Below are positions 25,699-34,955 of a stretch of 64,000 nucleotides of DNA, piece by piece. Under the pieces are notes generated by a model. That model searched no databases. It was not told where the DNA came from and saw nothing but the letters and a program-made list of their open reading frames with translations. Location of the stretch: positions 1-64,000 of the forward strand of contig DATGUM010000009.1 of the NCBI GenBank assembly GCA_035301345.1, written 5' to 3'. Source of the DNA: CALAMD01 sp035301345. GTDB lineage: Bacteria; Bacillota; Bacilli; Bacillales; Amphibacillaceae. The first letter of the stretch is position 1. The number at the start of each line of letters is the position of its first letter. The translations under genes and the position numbers were made by a program.

Positions 25699-26693
25699 TC
25701 AAATAGTTCCGGATAAATACCTTCAGCAATATTTTGTAAAGCGATGATAATTCGCGGACCATTTCGACTAATGATGTCCTCATCTAAAGGTATGAGCTGG
25801 TCATTTTTAATGGCAGTAATTTCTTCCCATCCACTACGTTCTTTAATAAGCTCATCAAGTGGCTTATTCGTTTCTTCATCAATCAAGTGATCAGCATATA
25901 AAATGTATTCTGGGTCAGCTTCAATAATTTTTTCTTCATTAATTTCTATCCAACCTTCTTGATCGTTAGCGATATTGATTCCACCAGCTAAATCAATCAG
26001 TTCATCCATAAATTCTCCAGAGCCAACTGTCCATCCAGGGTTAAATTCAATATATACTTTCTTCTTATCTTCTTCTGAAACGTTAGCAACAGTGTCTGTA
26101 ATAGCAGTCAACTGTTCCTCAATATCATTGACAATCTTTTCTCCAGCTTGCTGAGTATTCGTTATAACGGCTAATTGTGTCATCGTTTCGACCGTTTCAT
26201 CCATGTTCTTCGGATCTGTTTGATAAACAGGGATATCTAACTCACGAATTTTTTCAACAGACTCTGGCATGATTGAATTTCCAACAATGACGAGGTCTGG
26301 CTCTTGTTCTAAAATTGCCTCGATATTTGGTTCAACGACACTACCAACTTTTGTTTTATCAAGTGCTTCCTCAGGATAGTTATCAAAATCAGATACTCCG
26401 ACAATTTCATCGTTTAACCCTAAAGCAAACAATGTTTCTGTGTCAGATGTGGAGACAGAGATAATTTTTTCTGGTTCTTCTTCAATCGTTACTTCTGTAT
26501 CAGTGGCATCTGTTATGACGAGGGGATAATCTGTTTCGCCTGTATCATCACTGACTGTCTCGGACGGTACATTATCTTCATTAACACTATCGTCTTCTTC
26601 AACAACATCGCTTGCACAAGCAGCGACAAACAGTAACATGAAGGATGCTACAATTGATAACAATATTTTGTGCATGGTTTTCGTTTCTTTCAT
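25695..26693 (-). CDS. btuF: Cobalamin-binding lipoprotein BtuF
   Basis: 332-residue receptor: signal peptide, lipobox VAAC (about residue 26), an acidic linker (about 28-55), then a class III binding domain with PEKIISVSTSDTETLFALGLNDEIVGVSD and IEAILEQEPDLVIV, typical of BtuF and siderophore receptors. AAAGGAGC lies before the ATG. It is the first gene after the cobalamin riboswitch, which argues for corrinoid transport. Confidence 0.92.
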   Translation of the reverse strand: MKETKTMHKILLSIVASFMLLFVAACASDVVEEDDSVNEDNVPSETVSDDTGETDYPLVITDATDTEVTIEEEPEKIISVSTSDTETLFALGLNDEIVGVSDFDNYPEEALDKTKVGSVVEPNIEAILEQEPDLVIVGNSIMPESVEKIRELDIPVYQTDPKNMDETVETMTQLAVITNTQQAGEKIVNDIEEQLTAITDTVANVSEEDKKKVYIEFNPGWTVGSGEFMDELIDLAGGINIANDQEGWIEINEEKIIEADPEYILYADHLIDEETNKPLDELIKERSGWEEITAIKNDQLIPLDEDIISRNGPRIIIALQNIAEGIYPELFE

Positions 26694-26750
26694 CGTGTAT
26701 AAGCTCCTTTTATTTTAATGTCGCGAGATTGTCTATTTCTAGTAAACGCA

Positions 26751-26780
26751 AAAAAGCCCCGGCTAATTGAGCGCAAGGCA
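26751..26780 (-). terminator. Terminator in the cobalamin riboswitch platform
   Basis: On the minus strand GCCUUG pairs with CGGGGC across a 12-nt loop and a run of six T follows. It lies between the riboswitch aptamer and btuF, so it likely acts as the regulated attenuator. Confidence 0.6.
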
Positions 26781-26845
26781 TAGTTATCCATAAAATAATG
26801 AATAATCATTTTAAATGGTATTTGCTAGTTAACCTTTTCCTCGAA

Positions 26846-27026
26846 GGCACTCTAATCATTAAACAATAAGGCAGGTCTCCTGGCTTCATAACGTCATTCT
26901 CTTTACGCCTTCCCATTTTCACAGTGGCTTATAAATGAAAGAGATAATTATGTGACAGTGGCGGGACCGCACGAGATTCTCACTCGTTTCCCTATTATCC
27001 TCATCTTAGAATGAGGCACCTTAATG
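26846..27026 (-). ncRNA. Cobalamin riboswitch (aptamer)
   Basis: On the minus strand the aptamer shows the expected conserved blocks in order: GGTGCC near the 5' end, AATAGGGAA, GTGAGAATC, GCGGTCCCGCCACTGT, AGCCACTGT and the B12 box AGCCAGGAGACCTGCC. The gene-free stretch 26694-27110 holds this riboswitch and its attenuator and little else. It controls btuFCD (and possibly yuxK) by lowering expression when adenosylcobalamin is present. Confidence 0.95.
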
Positions 27027-27110
27027 TTTGATATGTAGTTGTGAAAACAAATCTCCTACATATTATAACAAAAGGAAAAAAAGTAGTAAATAATGAGCTG
27101 CATATGCTAC

Positions 27111-27932
27111 TTAACCAAAAACACCGTGAATATAATTTTTCGTCCGTTCGTCACTCGGGTTATTGAAAACAGCGTTCGTATGATTAGACTCAATAACTTC
27201 ACCATCTAAAAAGAAGACAGTTTTATCAGAAATACGAGCGGCTTGTTGCATGTTATGTGTGACGATGATGATTCCGTAATTTTCTTTTAAACTTTGAATA
27301 AGAGATTCGATTTTCAGTGTAGATTGTGGGTCAAGAGCTGATGTCGGCTCATCCATTAAAATACAATCTGGTTTTACTGCTAAACATCTAGCGATACATA
27401 AACGTTGTTGCTGACCACCAGATAATCCGTAAGCATGGTCTTTTAGTCGATCTTTCACTTCATCCCATAAATAAGCTTGTCGTAAACTGTCTTCTACGAT
27501 TTGATCGAGTACTTTTTTATCACGGATACCGTGTATTTTAGGCCCGTAAGCAATATTTTCGTAAATAGATTTAGGAAAGGGGTTTGGCTTTTGAAAAACC
27601 ATTCCGACCTGAGTTCTTAATTGTTCAACAGAGTAATCTTTATTAAAAATATTTTTTGAACGGTAAGTAATCGAACCTTCAATACGTGTTGATGGCTCTA
27701 GTTCTACCATACGGTTTAATGTTTTTAAATACGTTGACTTCCCACATCCTGATGGTCCAATAATAGCTGTTACTTCTTTTTCATAGATGGATAAGTTAAT
27801 GTCTTTAATGGCGTGCTTTTCTCCGTACCATACATTTAAATTTTCTGTTGTGTAAATCCTTTGATTGGTCGGATTAAAGACAGCCGTATTTGTTTCTTCT
27901 ATATTTTGTTCGTTCCAAATGATCGCATTCAT
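27111..27932 (-). CDS. pstB: Phosphate ABC transporter ATPase PstB
   Basis: 273-residue ATPase with a roughly 25-residue N-terminal extension ahead of the usual ENLNVWYGEKHAIKDINL. Walker A GPSGCGKST, the PstB-specific FQKPNPFPKSIYENIAYGPK, signature LSGGQQQR and Walker B ILMDEPTSALDP are intact. Last gene of pstSCAB; no terminator is obvious. Confidence 0.96.
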   Translation of the reverse strand: MNAIIWNEQNIEETNTAVFNPTNQRIYTTENLNVWYGEKHAIKDINLSIYEKEVTAIIGPSGCGKSTYLKTLNRMVELEPSTRIEGSITYRSKNIFNKDYSVEQLRTQVGMVFQKPNPFPKSIYENIAYGPKIHGIRDKKVLDQIVEDSLRQAYLWDEVKDRLKDHAYGLSGGQQQRLCIARCLAVKPDCILMDEPTSALDPQSTLKIESLIQSLKENYGIIIVTHNMQQAARISDKTVFFLDGEVIESNHTNAVFNNPSDERTKNYIHGVFG

Positions 27933-27952
27933 AAGTTATTTCTCCTTTATAT

Positions 27953-28837
27953 TTAATAGTTAACTTTAAATTTATGTCTTAAATAAATAGCAGATGCGTT
28001 TAAAATAAATAGTGAAACTAATAAAACGATAATTGTTGCAGCTGCTAAATTAGCGTATTCAGCAACGAGTGAGGCGTCTAATGTCCAGTAATAAATTTGC
28101 ATAGGTAATACTGTAAATCGGTCAAGCAAGCTTCCAGGAAATGGAATGAGTAAAGCAGGTATACCAATAACGACGAGAGGTGCTGTTTCACCGATTGCTC
28201 GCGACAGCGCTAAAATAGCTCCTGTTAATATGTTAGGTAGTGATGCAGGTATAATAATGTTTTTAATCGTTTGCCACTTTGAAGCACCAATACCATAAGA
28301 AGCTTCGCTTAATGTTGCTGGAACTGATTGAATAGCTTCTTGGCTAGCAACAATAATGATCGGTAAAATTAGTAATGACATCGTTAATCCACCAGCAAGA
28401 ACGACATTGCCGAGCTCAAGTGTTCTAACGAAAACCGTTAATCCTAAAATACCGTAGACGATCGATGGTACACCGGCTAAATTACCGATGTTCATTTGAA
28501 TAAATGAGTGGATGCGATTTTTTTTAGCGTAACACTCTAAGTAAATAGCTGTACTTACTCCAATAATCATCGTCGTAGGGACGACGACAGCCATAAGCCA
28601 AAGTGTTCCTAAAATGGCTCCTAAAATACCTGCTTGATCAGCTTGTGTAGATAGCGTATTCGTTAGAAATGAGATGTTGAGTACGCTAAATCCTTGTATG
28701 AATACACGTATGATTAAAAGAGCAAGTATTGCTAGAACAACAACCATCGTACTAATGAATATGATTCGTGCGAATTTGTCTAACAAGATTCTCCGCTTCA
28801 TTTGTTTGTTTACTTGTCCAATATTATCGTTAATCAT
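27953..28837 (-). CDS. pstA: Phosphate ABC transporter permease PstA
   Basis: 294-residue permease with six membrane segments, the first near 25-48. AYLECYAKKNRIHSFIQMNIGNLAGVPSIVYGILGL and the EAA-loop SEASYGIGASKWQTIKNIIIPASLPNILTG with LSRAIGETAPL are PstA hallmarks. Its start abuts the pstC stop (1-bp overlap). Confidence 0.95.
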   Translation of the reverse strand: MINDNIGQVNKQMKRRILLDKFARIIFISTMVVVLAILALLIIRVFIQGFSVLNISFLTNTLSTQADQAGILGAILGTLWLMAVVVPTTMIIGVSTAIYLECYAKKNRIHSFIQMNIGNLAGVPSIVYGILGLTVFVRTLELGNVVLAGGLTMSLLILPIIIVASQEAIQSVPATLSEASYGIGASKWQTIKNIIIPASLPNILTGAILALSRAIGETAPLVVIGIPALLIPFPGSLLDRFTVLPMQIYYWTLDASLVAEYANLAAATIIVLLVSLFILNASAIYLRHKFKVNY

Positions 28838-29757
28838 TAATAATTCTCCTTAAACTTTTGTGTGACGTATCTAGCAAACATATTCATTAAGAAAGTAAAG
28901 ACGAACAAAGTCATAGCGACAGCATATAAGCTATAATAAATGGTTGATCCTGCAGGGGCGTCTCCACCCGTTACTTCAACGATATAAGCTGTCATTGTTT
29001 GCATTGATTCAGTAATGTTTAAAGAGAAGTTCTTTGTACTTCCACTCGCAATTGTGACAATCATCGTTTCACCGATTGCTCGAGAAATTGCTAACACAAA
29101 TGAAGCAACGATCCCTGAGAATGCAGCTGGCAAAACGACTTTCGTTGCAACTTCAAGCTTCGTAGAGCCGAGACCGTATGAAGCTTCTCTTAAACTTCGT
29201 GGAACAGCATTCATCGCATCTTCAGAAAGGGAAGCAATCATAGGGATAATCATTATACCCATTATTAATCCCGGACTTAAGATGTTTGTTGTTTCGAGGC
29301 CTGGAATGAAGTTTTTAAGGAATGGTGTAATAAATGTTAAGGCAAAGAAGCCATAAACAATTGTTGGGATACCAGCTAAAATTTCTAATAAAGGTTTGAC
29401 TACATTTCGCACGCGTTCAGACGCATACTCACTTAAAAAAATAGCGACCATCATTCCGATAGGTCCGGCTACACTAATCGCAATCGTTGATGAAATAATT
29501 GTCGCAGAGATGAGTGGCAACACGCCGAACTGTGGATCGTTACTTAAAGGCTTAAGTGTTGTATTTGTAAAAAACTCAACGAAAGAAACGTGTTTAAAGA
29601 ACGTCACTGTTTCTGATAGCAATGTTGCAACGATCATAATTGACGTAATGATTGAAACACACGTTATTAATAATAAAATAAACGGAATGACTCGTTCGAA
29701 TTTACGTTTAAAAACTCTTTTATTTTGTATAGGTAGTTGATGATTTGTCGTTTCCAT
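28837..29757 (-). CDS. pstC: Phosphate ABC transporter permease PstC
   Basis: 306-residue permease with six membrane segments (first near 22-48). It shows IFLSEYASERVRNVVKPLLEILAGIPTIVYGFFAL, the EAA loop REASYGLGSTKLEVATKVVLPAAFSGIVA and ISRAIGETM. It pairs with PstA to form the phosphate channel. Confidence 0.95.
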   Translation of the reverse strand: METTNHQLPIQNKRVFKRKFERVIPFILLLITCVSIITSIMIVATLLSETVTFFKHVSFVEFFTNTTLKPLSNDPQFGVLPLISATIISSTIAISVAGPIGMMVAIFLSEYASERVRNVVKPLLEILAGIPTIVYGFFALTFITPFLKNFIPGLETTNILSPGLIMGIMIIPMIASLSEDAMNAVPRSLREASYGLGSTKLEVATKVVLPAAFSGIVASFVLAISRAIGETMIVTIASGSTKNFSLNITESMQTMTAYIVEVTGGDAPAGSTIYYSLYAVAMTLFVFTFLMNMFARYVTQKFKENY

Positions 29758-29789
29758 GACTAAAACCCTCTCTTACAAAAGTAATATGA

Positions 29790-29815
29790 AAGCCACATTT
29801 GTTATGATGTGGCTT
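29790..29815 (-). terminator. Intercistronic stem-loop pstS-pstC
   Basis: Perfect 9-bp arms (29790-29798 with 29807-29815) in the pstS-pstC gap, without a strong T run. It probably stabilises pstS mRNA or partly attenuates transcription, keeping the receptor in excess over the channel. Confidence 0.6.
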
Positions 29816-29825
29816 CCATATGTGT

Positions 29826-30800
29826 TTAATTTAATGCATCTAATGTTTCTGTGTATTCGTTCACTTCTTCATCTGGAAGTGGGGCAAATCCTGTTTCGCC
29901 TGCAAATTCATTCATTTGACTAACGATGTATTTAGCGAAGTCTAAAACTTCCGGATTTTCCTTTGCTAAATTCGTATTTAAGTAAGTAAACACTGGACGT
30001 GTGAATGGTGCATAGTCCCCATCTTCCGCAATTGTATCGAGTGAAGGTTCGACAGGCCCATCACCAAAGTCAACATTTACAGCTTTTAATTGATCTGTAT
30101 TGTTTACGTAATATCCAAAGCCGAAGAACGCAATGCCATTTTTATCTTCAGAAATTAAATTAACGAGCGTTGAGTATTCTTGTTGTAAGTTCGTTGATTC
30201 TTTTAAATCAGCTTCTTCTAAAATGTTTTCCCAAAAGAATTCGTAAGTTCCGTGGTTCTCATTCGGTCCATATGTTTGAATTTCTTCATCAGGAAACGAT
30301 GGGTCTATGTCAGACCATTTAGTGATTGGACTGTCTTCCTTAAAGATTTGAATGAGCTGTTCTTCTGTTAAGTTTTCTGCCCAATCATTATCAGAGTGAA
30401 CGACGAATGTTAAACCATCTAACGCTACTTTTAGTTCTGTAATATCTATTCCTAATTCATCAGCTTTAAGAGCTTCTTCTTCTTTTAATTGACGAGATGC
30501 ATTGTTAAAGTGTGTTCCGTTATCAACTAAAAACTTTTCAAATCCAGCACCTGTTCCTGCACGGCTCACTTCAACAGACACACCTGACTGTTCATTAACC
30601 ATATATTCTTCCGCAAGTTTTGCCATTAACGGGTAGACAGTACCTGACCCATCAATTGAAACTGTTCCTTCGAGTGTTTCACTCGTTTCGTTGTCTTCGT
30701 TATCACTATCTGGTGTAGCAGTGCTTTTGTCCCCACAAGCAGTAACTAATACAGCTAATAAAATAATTGCTAACCATTGAATCCCTTTTTTAAATGTCAT
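29826..30800 (-). CDS. pstS: Phosphate-binding lipoprotein PstS
   Basis: 324-residue receptor. The ATG for MTFKKG is chosen because GAGGAGG lies about 8 nt upstream; earlier in-frame starts overlap that site. Lipobox VTAC, an acidic linker, then SIDGSGTVYPLMAKLAEEY and SRAGTGAGFEKF, which hold the phosphate-binding Ser/Thr residues. First gene of pstSCAB under a PhoP box. Confidence 0.95.
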   Translation of the reverse strand: MTFKKGIQWLAIILLAVLVTACGDKSTATPDSDNEDNETSETLEGTVSIDGSGTVYPLMAKLAEEYMVNEQSGVSVEVSRAGTGAGFEKFLVDNGTHFNNASRQLKEEEALKADELGIDITELKVALDGLTFVVHSDNDWAENLTEEQLIQIFKEDSPITKWSDIDPSFPDEEIQTYGPNENHGTYEFFWENILEEADLKESTNLQQEYSTLVNLISEDKNGIAFFGFGYYVNNTDQLKAVNVDFGDGPVEPSLDTIAEDGDYAPFTRPVFTYLNTNLAKENPEVLDFAKYIVSQMNEFAGETGFAPLPDEEVNEYTETLDALN

Positions 30801-30846
30801 TTCAGACATCCTCCTCAAATGAATACATATTTTTTCTGTCACATGT

Positions 30847-30900
30847 ATTATATAAATCGAATGTTGAGTGAATATTAATGGAGTGTAAAATGATTGTAAA
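30847..30900 (-). promoter_or_regulatory. PhoP-box promoter of pstS
   Basis: On the minus strand a -10 TATAAT (plus 30847-30852) is preceded by four TTAACA-like hexamers whose plus-strand positions begin at 30862, 30873, 30884 and 30895, an exact 11-bp period (TCAACA, TTAATA, TTTACA, TTTACA on the minus strand). This is the layout of B. subtilis PhoP-activated promoters. PhoPR itself is not in the window. Confidence 0.8.
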
Positions 30901-30920
30901 TTTTATAATGAATGCACACA

Positions 30921-30955
30921 AAAAAACGTTCCAGCCTGTGACTGAAACGTTTTAA
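30921..30955 (-). terminator. Terminator after thrB
   Basis: Stem of about 11 bp with a mismatch (30924-30934 with 30942-30952), followed on the minus strand by a T run. It ends the hom-thrC-thrB operon. Confidence 0.85.
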
Positions 30956-30968
30956 TTATTTAATATAT

Positions 30969-31853
30969 TTATTTTTTAACGACAACACCGTTATTATCAA
31001 TCGTTAAACGAGTGACGTCATATGTAGGCAAAGTTTTTTGCATCGATGCTGCGATGTCTTCACCTTGATTCTGAGGGACGAATGAAATCATTGTCGGGCC
31101 AGCGCCGCTAATGACGGTTCCATAAGCGCCGAGTTTTTTTGCTTCTGACTTTATAAAGTCATAGTTCGGAATGAGTGATGAACGATATGGTTCGTGGAAC
31201 ATATCATTTTCCATCATTTTTCCAGCTGTTACGAAGTCATTCGTAAGTAAGGCTGCTAACATAACGTTACTTATACTACTCGCACTAGCAGCTGCATCAT
31301 TGTTAAATTGTTTCGGAAGAACATTTCTTGAGTCGGATGTTTTTAGTTCGACATCAGGAATATAAATAACTGTATCAACAGCAAGTGCTGGCAATTTAAT
31401 GTACTCAATCGTATGCTCAAGTGTTGCAGAAACAATATAACCACCGAAAATTGCTGGTGCGACATTGTCAGGATGGCCTTCAATAGCTGTTGCAAGCTTT
31501 AATCGATCATTATCGGTTAATTGTAAGTCACAAAGAACATTTGCTAATTCAATTGCAGCAACGACGGCTGAAGCACTACTTCCGAGTCCACGTGCTAACG
31601 GTATATCGCTTTGCATAACGACTTTACATGCCGGAAGTTGTTTATTAAATTGCTTTGCGACGTCTGTTGCGACTTTGTAGATGAAGTGTTCATCGACATT
31701 AAGAAACGAAGGAAGAAGAGGGGAGTCGTGAATAATCTCCCACTTATCTTGCTTCGTTACTTGTAAAGTTAAATATTTATTCACAGCAACGCCAGCTGAA
31801 TCAAAGCCAGGTCCTAAATTTGCCGAGCTTGCTGGGGTAATAATTGTAAACAT
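30969..31853 (-). CDS. thrB: Homoserine kinase ThrB
   Basis: 294-residue GHMP kinase. The ATP loop PLARGLGSSASAVVAAI and the N-terminal TPASSANLGPGFDSAGVAV are the family signatures, and GAGPTMISF is the C-terminal motif. It phosphorylates homoserine for threonine synthesis. Its start overlaps the thrC stop by 1 bp. Confidence 0.96.
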   Translation of the reverse strand: MFTIITPASSANLGPGFDSAGVAVNKYLTLQVTKQDKWEIIHDSPLLPSFLNVDEHFIYKVATDVAKQFNKQLPACKVVMQSDIPLARGLGSSASAVVAAIELANVLCDLQLTDNDRLKLATAIEGHPDNVAPAIFGGYIVSATLEHTIEYIKLPALAVDTVIYIPDVELKTSDSRNVLPKQFNNDAAASASSISNVMLAALLTNDFVTAGKMMENDMFHEPYRSSLIPNYDFIKSEAKKLGAYGTVISGAGPTMISFVPQNQGEDIAASMQKTLPTYDVTRLTIDNNGVVVKK

Positions 31854-32923
31854 TACTCTTGACCTACAACAGATTTAATATAATCAACAACTGCGTCTTC
31901 GTCATTTGGCAGTGATACAGGATCGATTTCAACTTGATCAATAGCTGTTTGTGGATCTTTTAGTCCATTTCCAGTTAAAATAGCAACGACTTTACTTCCT
32001 TTAGGAATTGTTCCAGCTTTTACTTGTTGGATAACACCAGCAATTGAAGCACATGAGCCTGGCTCAGCAAAGACACCTTCTTTTTTAGGTAACTCTTTAA
32101 ATGCATGAACAATTTCTTCGTCTGTTACTGAAGTAATCATTCCACCAGATTCATCGCGTGCATTTTCCGCAAGTTCCCAGCTAGCAGGATTACCAATTCG
32201 AATAGCCGTTGCAACTGTTTCAGGGCTTGCAATAGGTTCACCTTTCGTAATAGCAGCAGAATCTTCAGCTTCAAATCCGTAGATTTTAGGTAAATTAATC
32301 CCTTTTGATTCGTGAAGTTCTTTGTATCCTTTCCAGTAAGCACTAATGTTTCCAGCGTTACCGACAGGAATACAGAAAATGTCTGGTGCTTGACCACCGA
32401 GTTGTTCAACAATTTCATAAGCACCCGTTTTTTGACCTTCGATACGATATGGATTAACTGAGTTTACGAGCGTAACAGGGTAATCTTCACTAACACGTTG
32501 AACCATTTTTAAAGCATCATCGAAGTTTCCAGCTATTTGAACGATTTCTGCTCCGTACATAACTGCTTGTGCGAGCTTACCCATGGCGACTTTACCTTCA
32601 GGGATAACGACAATTGCTTTTATTCCAGCTTTAGCAGCGTATGCAGCAGCTGATGCTGACGTGTTTCCTGTTGATGCACAAATAACTGATTTACTACCTT
32701 CTTCTTTTGCCTTCGCTACAGCCATAACCATTCCGCGGTCTTTAAATGAACCTGTCGGATTAATACCTTCTACTTTTCCGTAAAGTTCAATCCCTAATTC
32801 TTTAGATAAATTTTCAAAATGGATGAGAGGCGTATTTCCCTCATGTAATGTTAAAGCAGGTGTTTGCTCAGTTACAGGTAAATGTTCCTTATAATGTTTG
32901 ATTAATCCTTGCCAATTGCTCAT
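31853..32923 (-). CDS. thrC: Threonine synthase ThrC
   Basis: 356-residue PLP enzyme that turns O-phosphohomoserine into threonine. The PLP lysine is in PTGSFKDRGM (near residue 60), followed by CASTGNTSASAAAYA and the phosphate loop PVGNAGNISAYW. Its start overlaps the hom stop by 4 bp. Confidence 0.96.
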   Translation of the reverse strand: MSNWQGLIKHYKEHLPVTEQTPALTLHEGNTPLIHFENLSKELGIELYGKVEGINPTGSFKDRGMVMAVAKAKEEGSKSVICASTGNTSASAAAYAAKAGIKAIVVIPEGKVAMGKLAQAVMYGAEIVQIAGNFDDALKMVQRVSEDYPVTLVNSVNPYRIEGQKTGAYEIVEQLGGQAPDIFCIPVGNAGNISAYWKGYKELHESKGINLPKIYGFEAEDSAAITKGEPIASPETVATAIRIGNPASWELAENARDESGGMITSVTDEEIVHAFKELPKKEGVFAEPGSCASIAGVIQQVKAGTIPKGSKVVAILTGNGLKDPQTAIDQVEIDPVSLPNDEDAVVDYIKSVVGQE

Positions 32924-34221
32924 TCCTCAACATCTCCTTCCACTCGGAAGTGGCTTTTTATACTTTCAACGACGTCTAAATTGTCTAACTTATCCATTGC
33001 TTGTTGGAAAGCATTTAGTGACGTCGTATGAGTGACTAAAATAATTTCTGCTAAGTTGTTTTCATCACTTGGCGTTTGTAAAATACGTTCGAAACTAATA
33101 TCAAGTTGATTAAATAATTCAGATATCGTTGCGAATGCGCCTGTTTCGTCTTTTGCCGTTAGACGTAAATAAAATTTACTAATACGCTCTTCAGCTGGCG
33201 TGATTTCTTTTTCAAAAAGTGGCTCCGTTAATTGGTGTCCACTGACGCCGAGGCGCATGTTCTGAATAGCGACGACGACGTCTGACATAACAGCCGTTGC
33301 TGTCGGTAAGCTTCCAGCACCTGGTCCGTAAAACATCGTTTCCCCAATTGCTTCACCGTTTACGTAAACAGCGTTATATTCATTATTTACACTTGCTAAT
33401 GGGTGACTGTTTGCGAGTAGTGTCGGTTGAACACTTACTTCGATTTGTTCACCATTTCGATTAGCAAAGCCAATTAATTTCATCGTGTAACCGAGTTTTT
33501 TACCGTACTCTAAATCAACTAAAGATAACTGCGAAATACCTTCTACTTCAACGTCTGAAAGTTCAACGTTCGTTAAGAAAGATAGACGGCCGAGAATAAC
33601 CATTTTACGCGCTGCGTCTAACCCTTCAACGTCTGCCGTCGGATCTGCTTCAGCAAAGCCAAGTTCTTGTGCTTCTTTTAGTGCATCAGCATATGTAGAA
33701 CCTTCATCATTCATCTTCGTTAAAATGTAGTTCGTCGTTCCGTTAACAATTCCCATCACTTGTTTAATTTGATCAGATGCGAAACCGTTCGTAATTGTAC
33801 GTAACAATGGAATACCGCCACCTACACTTGCTTCATAGAAAAGGTCACAACCATTTTTCTGTGCTGCTGCAGATAGTTCTGTTCCATGTAATGCAATTAA
33901 ATCTTTATTCGCAGTTACGACATGCTTTTTAGCTTCAAAAGCTTCCAATATATATTCACGAGCGAGATCTACACCGCCCATTACTTCTACGATTAAATCA
34001 ATATCATCATTTTTTAAAACGTCGTCAGGGTTCGTCGTAATAATCGAAGGATCGATATCGATCGAACGAGCTTTCTCGACGTCACGTACTAAAACACCTT
34101 GTACGTCAATTGAGCAACCAAGTTGGTGTGCTAATTCTGTTTGATTGTTTTTAATTAAATGAATCACACCAGACCCGACAACTCCTAAACCTAATAAACC
34201 TACTGAAACTTTTTTACCCAT
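32920..34221 (-). CDS. hom: Homoserine dehydrogenase Hom (ACT domain)
   Basis: 433 residues, the length of B. subtilis Hom, using the ATG for MGKKVSV with GAGGTG 7 nt upstream. NAD(P) fold GLLGLGVVGSGV, then GTTNYILTKM and ADPTADVEGLDAARK of the catalytic domain, and a C-terminal ACT domain (about 350-425) for threonine feedback. It makes homoserine for both threonine (thrC, thrB) and methionine (metA). Confidence 0.96.
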   Translation of the reverse strand: MGKKVSVGLLGLGVVGSGVIHLIKNNQTELAHQLGCSIDVQGVLVRDVEKARSIDIDPSIITTNPDDVLKNDDIDLIVEVMGGVDLAREYILEAFEAKKHVVTANKDLIALHGTELSAAAQKNGCDLFYEASVGGGIPLLRTITNGFASDQIKQVMGIVNGTTNYILTKMNDEGSTYADALKEAQELGFAEADPTADVEGLDAARKMVILGRLSFLTNVELSDVEVEGISQLSLVDLEYGKKLGYTMKLIGFANRNGEQIEVSVQPTLLANSHPLASVNNEYNAVYVNGEAIGETMFYGPGAGSLPTATAVMSDVVVAIQNMRLGVSGHQLTEPLFEKEITPAEERISKFYLRLTAKDETGAFATISELFNQLDISFERILQTPSDENNLAEIILVTHTTSLNAFQQAMDKLDNLDVVESIKSHFRVEGDVEE

Positions 34222-34277
34222 TAACTTACACCTCATTCTGTATATGTCACAAAAACATTTGTGCGCCTATAAAAGAC

Positions 34278-34306
34278 ATTATAACGATGATTTCTATGAG
34301 TATCAA
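34278..34306 (-). promoter_or_regulatory. SigA-type promoter of hom-thrC-thrB
   Basis: On the minus strand TTGATA, a 17-bp spacer and TATAAT, about 50 bp before the hom start. I see no T-box leader. Confidence 0.75.
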
Positions 34307-34330
34307 CAGAAAGCGCTGACTTTTTCGAAC

Positions 34331-34816
34331 TTACACTAAAGTGTCAAACTTTATCCGTTTATGCATCATGTAAATGAGTGGAATTCCGATAGCCATAACG
34401 ATGAACTCACTTATAAACGTCGTTATCCATGTGAATAGAAACGGTAAACCGAGTGCTAATTTTAACATGAACGCAATAATGTACATATTAAAGGAAAAGA
34501 CAAATGTGTTAATTAATAAAAGAATCCAAATGTTTTTAATAAAGCGTCCGAAAATAATTGTAATTAATAAAGAAAGCATGGAGTGAGAGAGACCGAAAGC
34601 TAGGTCATAAAGTCCGAGCGAAGAGAAAAACATGTTCGCTAAGAAAACGCCTAATGCGATACCGAAAAAGTACCGTTTATTAAAAACGATTAAGTGATTG
34701 AAAATTTCCGATAAACGAAACTGAATGTTCGTAAATCCGAAAGGTTGTACGAGTGCAGTTACCGCAATATACATCGCAGCTAGCACTGCATTTGTAACGA
34801 GTGTTCGATTATTCAT
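34331..34816 (-). CDS. queT: Queuosine precursor transporter QueT
   Basis: 161-residue membrane protein of the QueT family with five to six membrane segments. NAVLAAMYIAVTALVQPFGFTNIQFRLSEIFNHL is the conserved N-terminus. QueT is the substrate subunit of an energy-coupling-factor importer for preQ1/queuine-type bases; the riboswitch directly upstream supports this. The ECF ATPase and T components are not nearby, which is normal. Confidence 0.92.
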   Translation of the reverse strand: MNNRTLVTNAVLAAMYIAVTALVQPFGFTNIQFRLSEIFNHLIVFNKRYFFGIALGVFLANMFFSSLGLYDLAFGLSHSMLSLLITIIFGRFIKNIWILLLINTFVFSFNMYIIAFMLKLALGLPFLFTWITTFISEFIVMAIGIPLIYMMHKRIKFDTLV

Positions 34817-34825
34817 TTTTAATTG

Positions 34826-34864
34826 CTCCTAGTTTTTTTGCGTGGGATGGTTACGAACCACGTA
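34826..34864 (-). ncRNA. preQ1-I riboswitch
   Basis: On the minus strand a P1 hairpin (CGTGG...CCACG) with loop TTCGTAACCATC is followed by an A-run and CTAGGAG, the class I preQ1 aptamer pattern. The ribosome site of queT (AGGAG) is part of the 3' pseudoknot strand, so control is most likely at translation. A further hairpin lies at 34872-34890. Confidence 0.88.
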
Positions 34865-34955
34865 TGATATTTATGCCCTTTTGTGGCATACGGTCTATTA
34901 TAACAAAGCACGGTTGAATGTGGTAGGAAATATTCATTACTTTTTCATAAAAATA

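Noticed and set aside
34222..34330. T-box leader before hom
   Set aside because: The leader is short, with a plain sigma-A promoter and no T-box motif or specifier hairpin.
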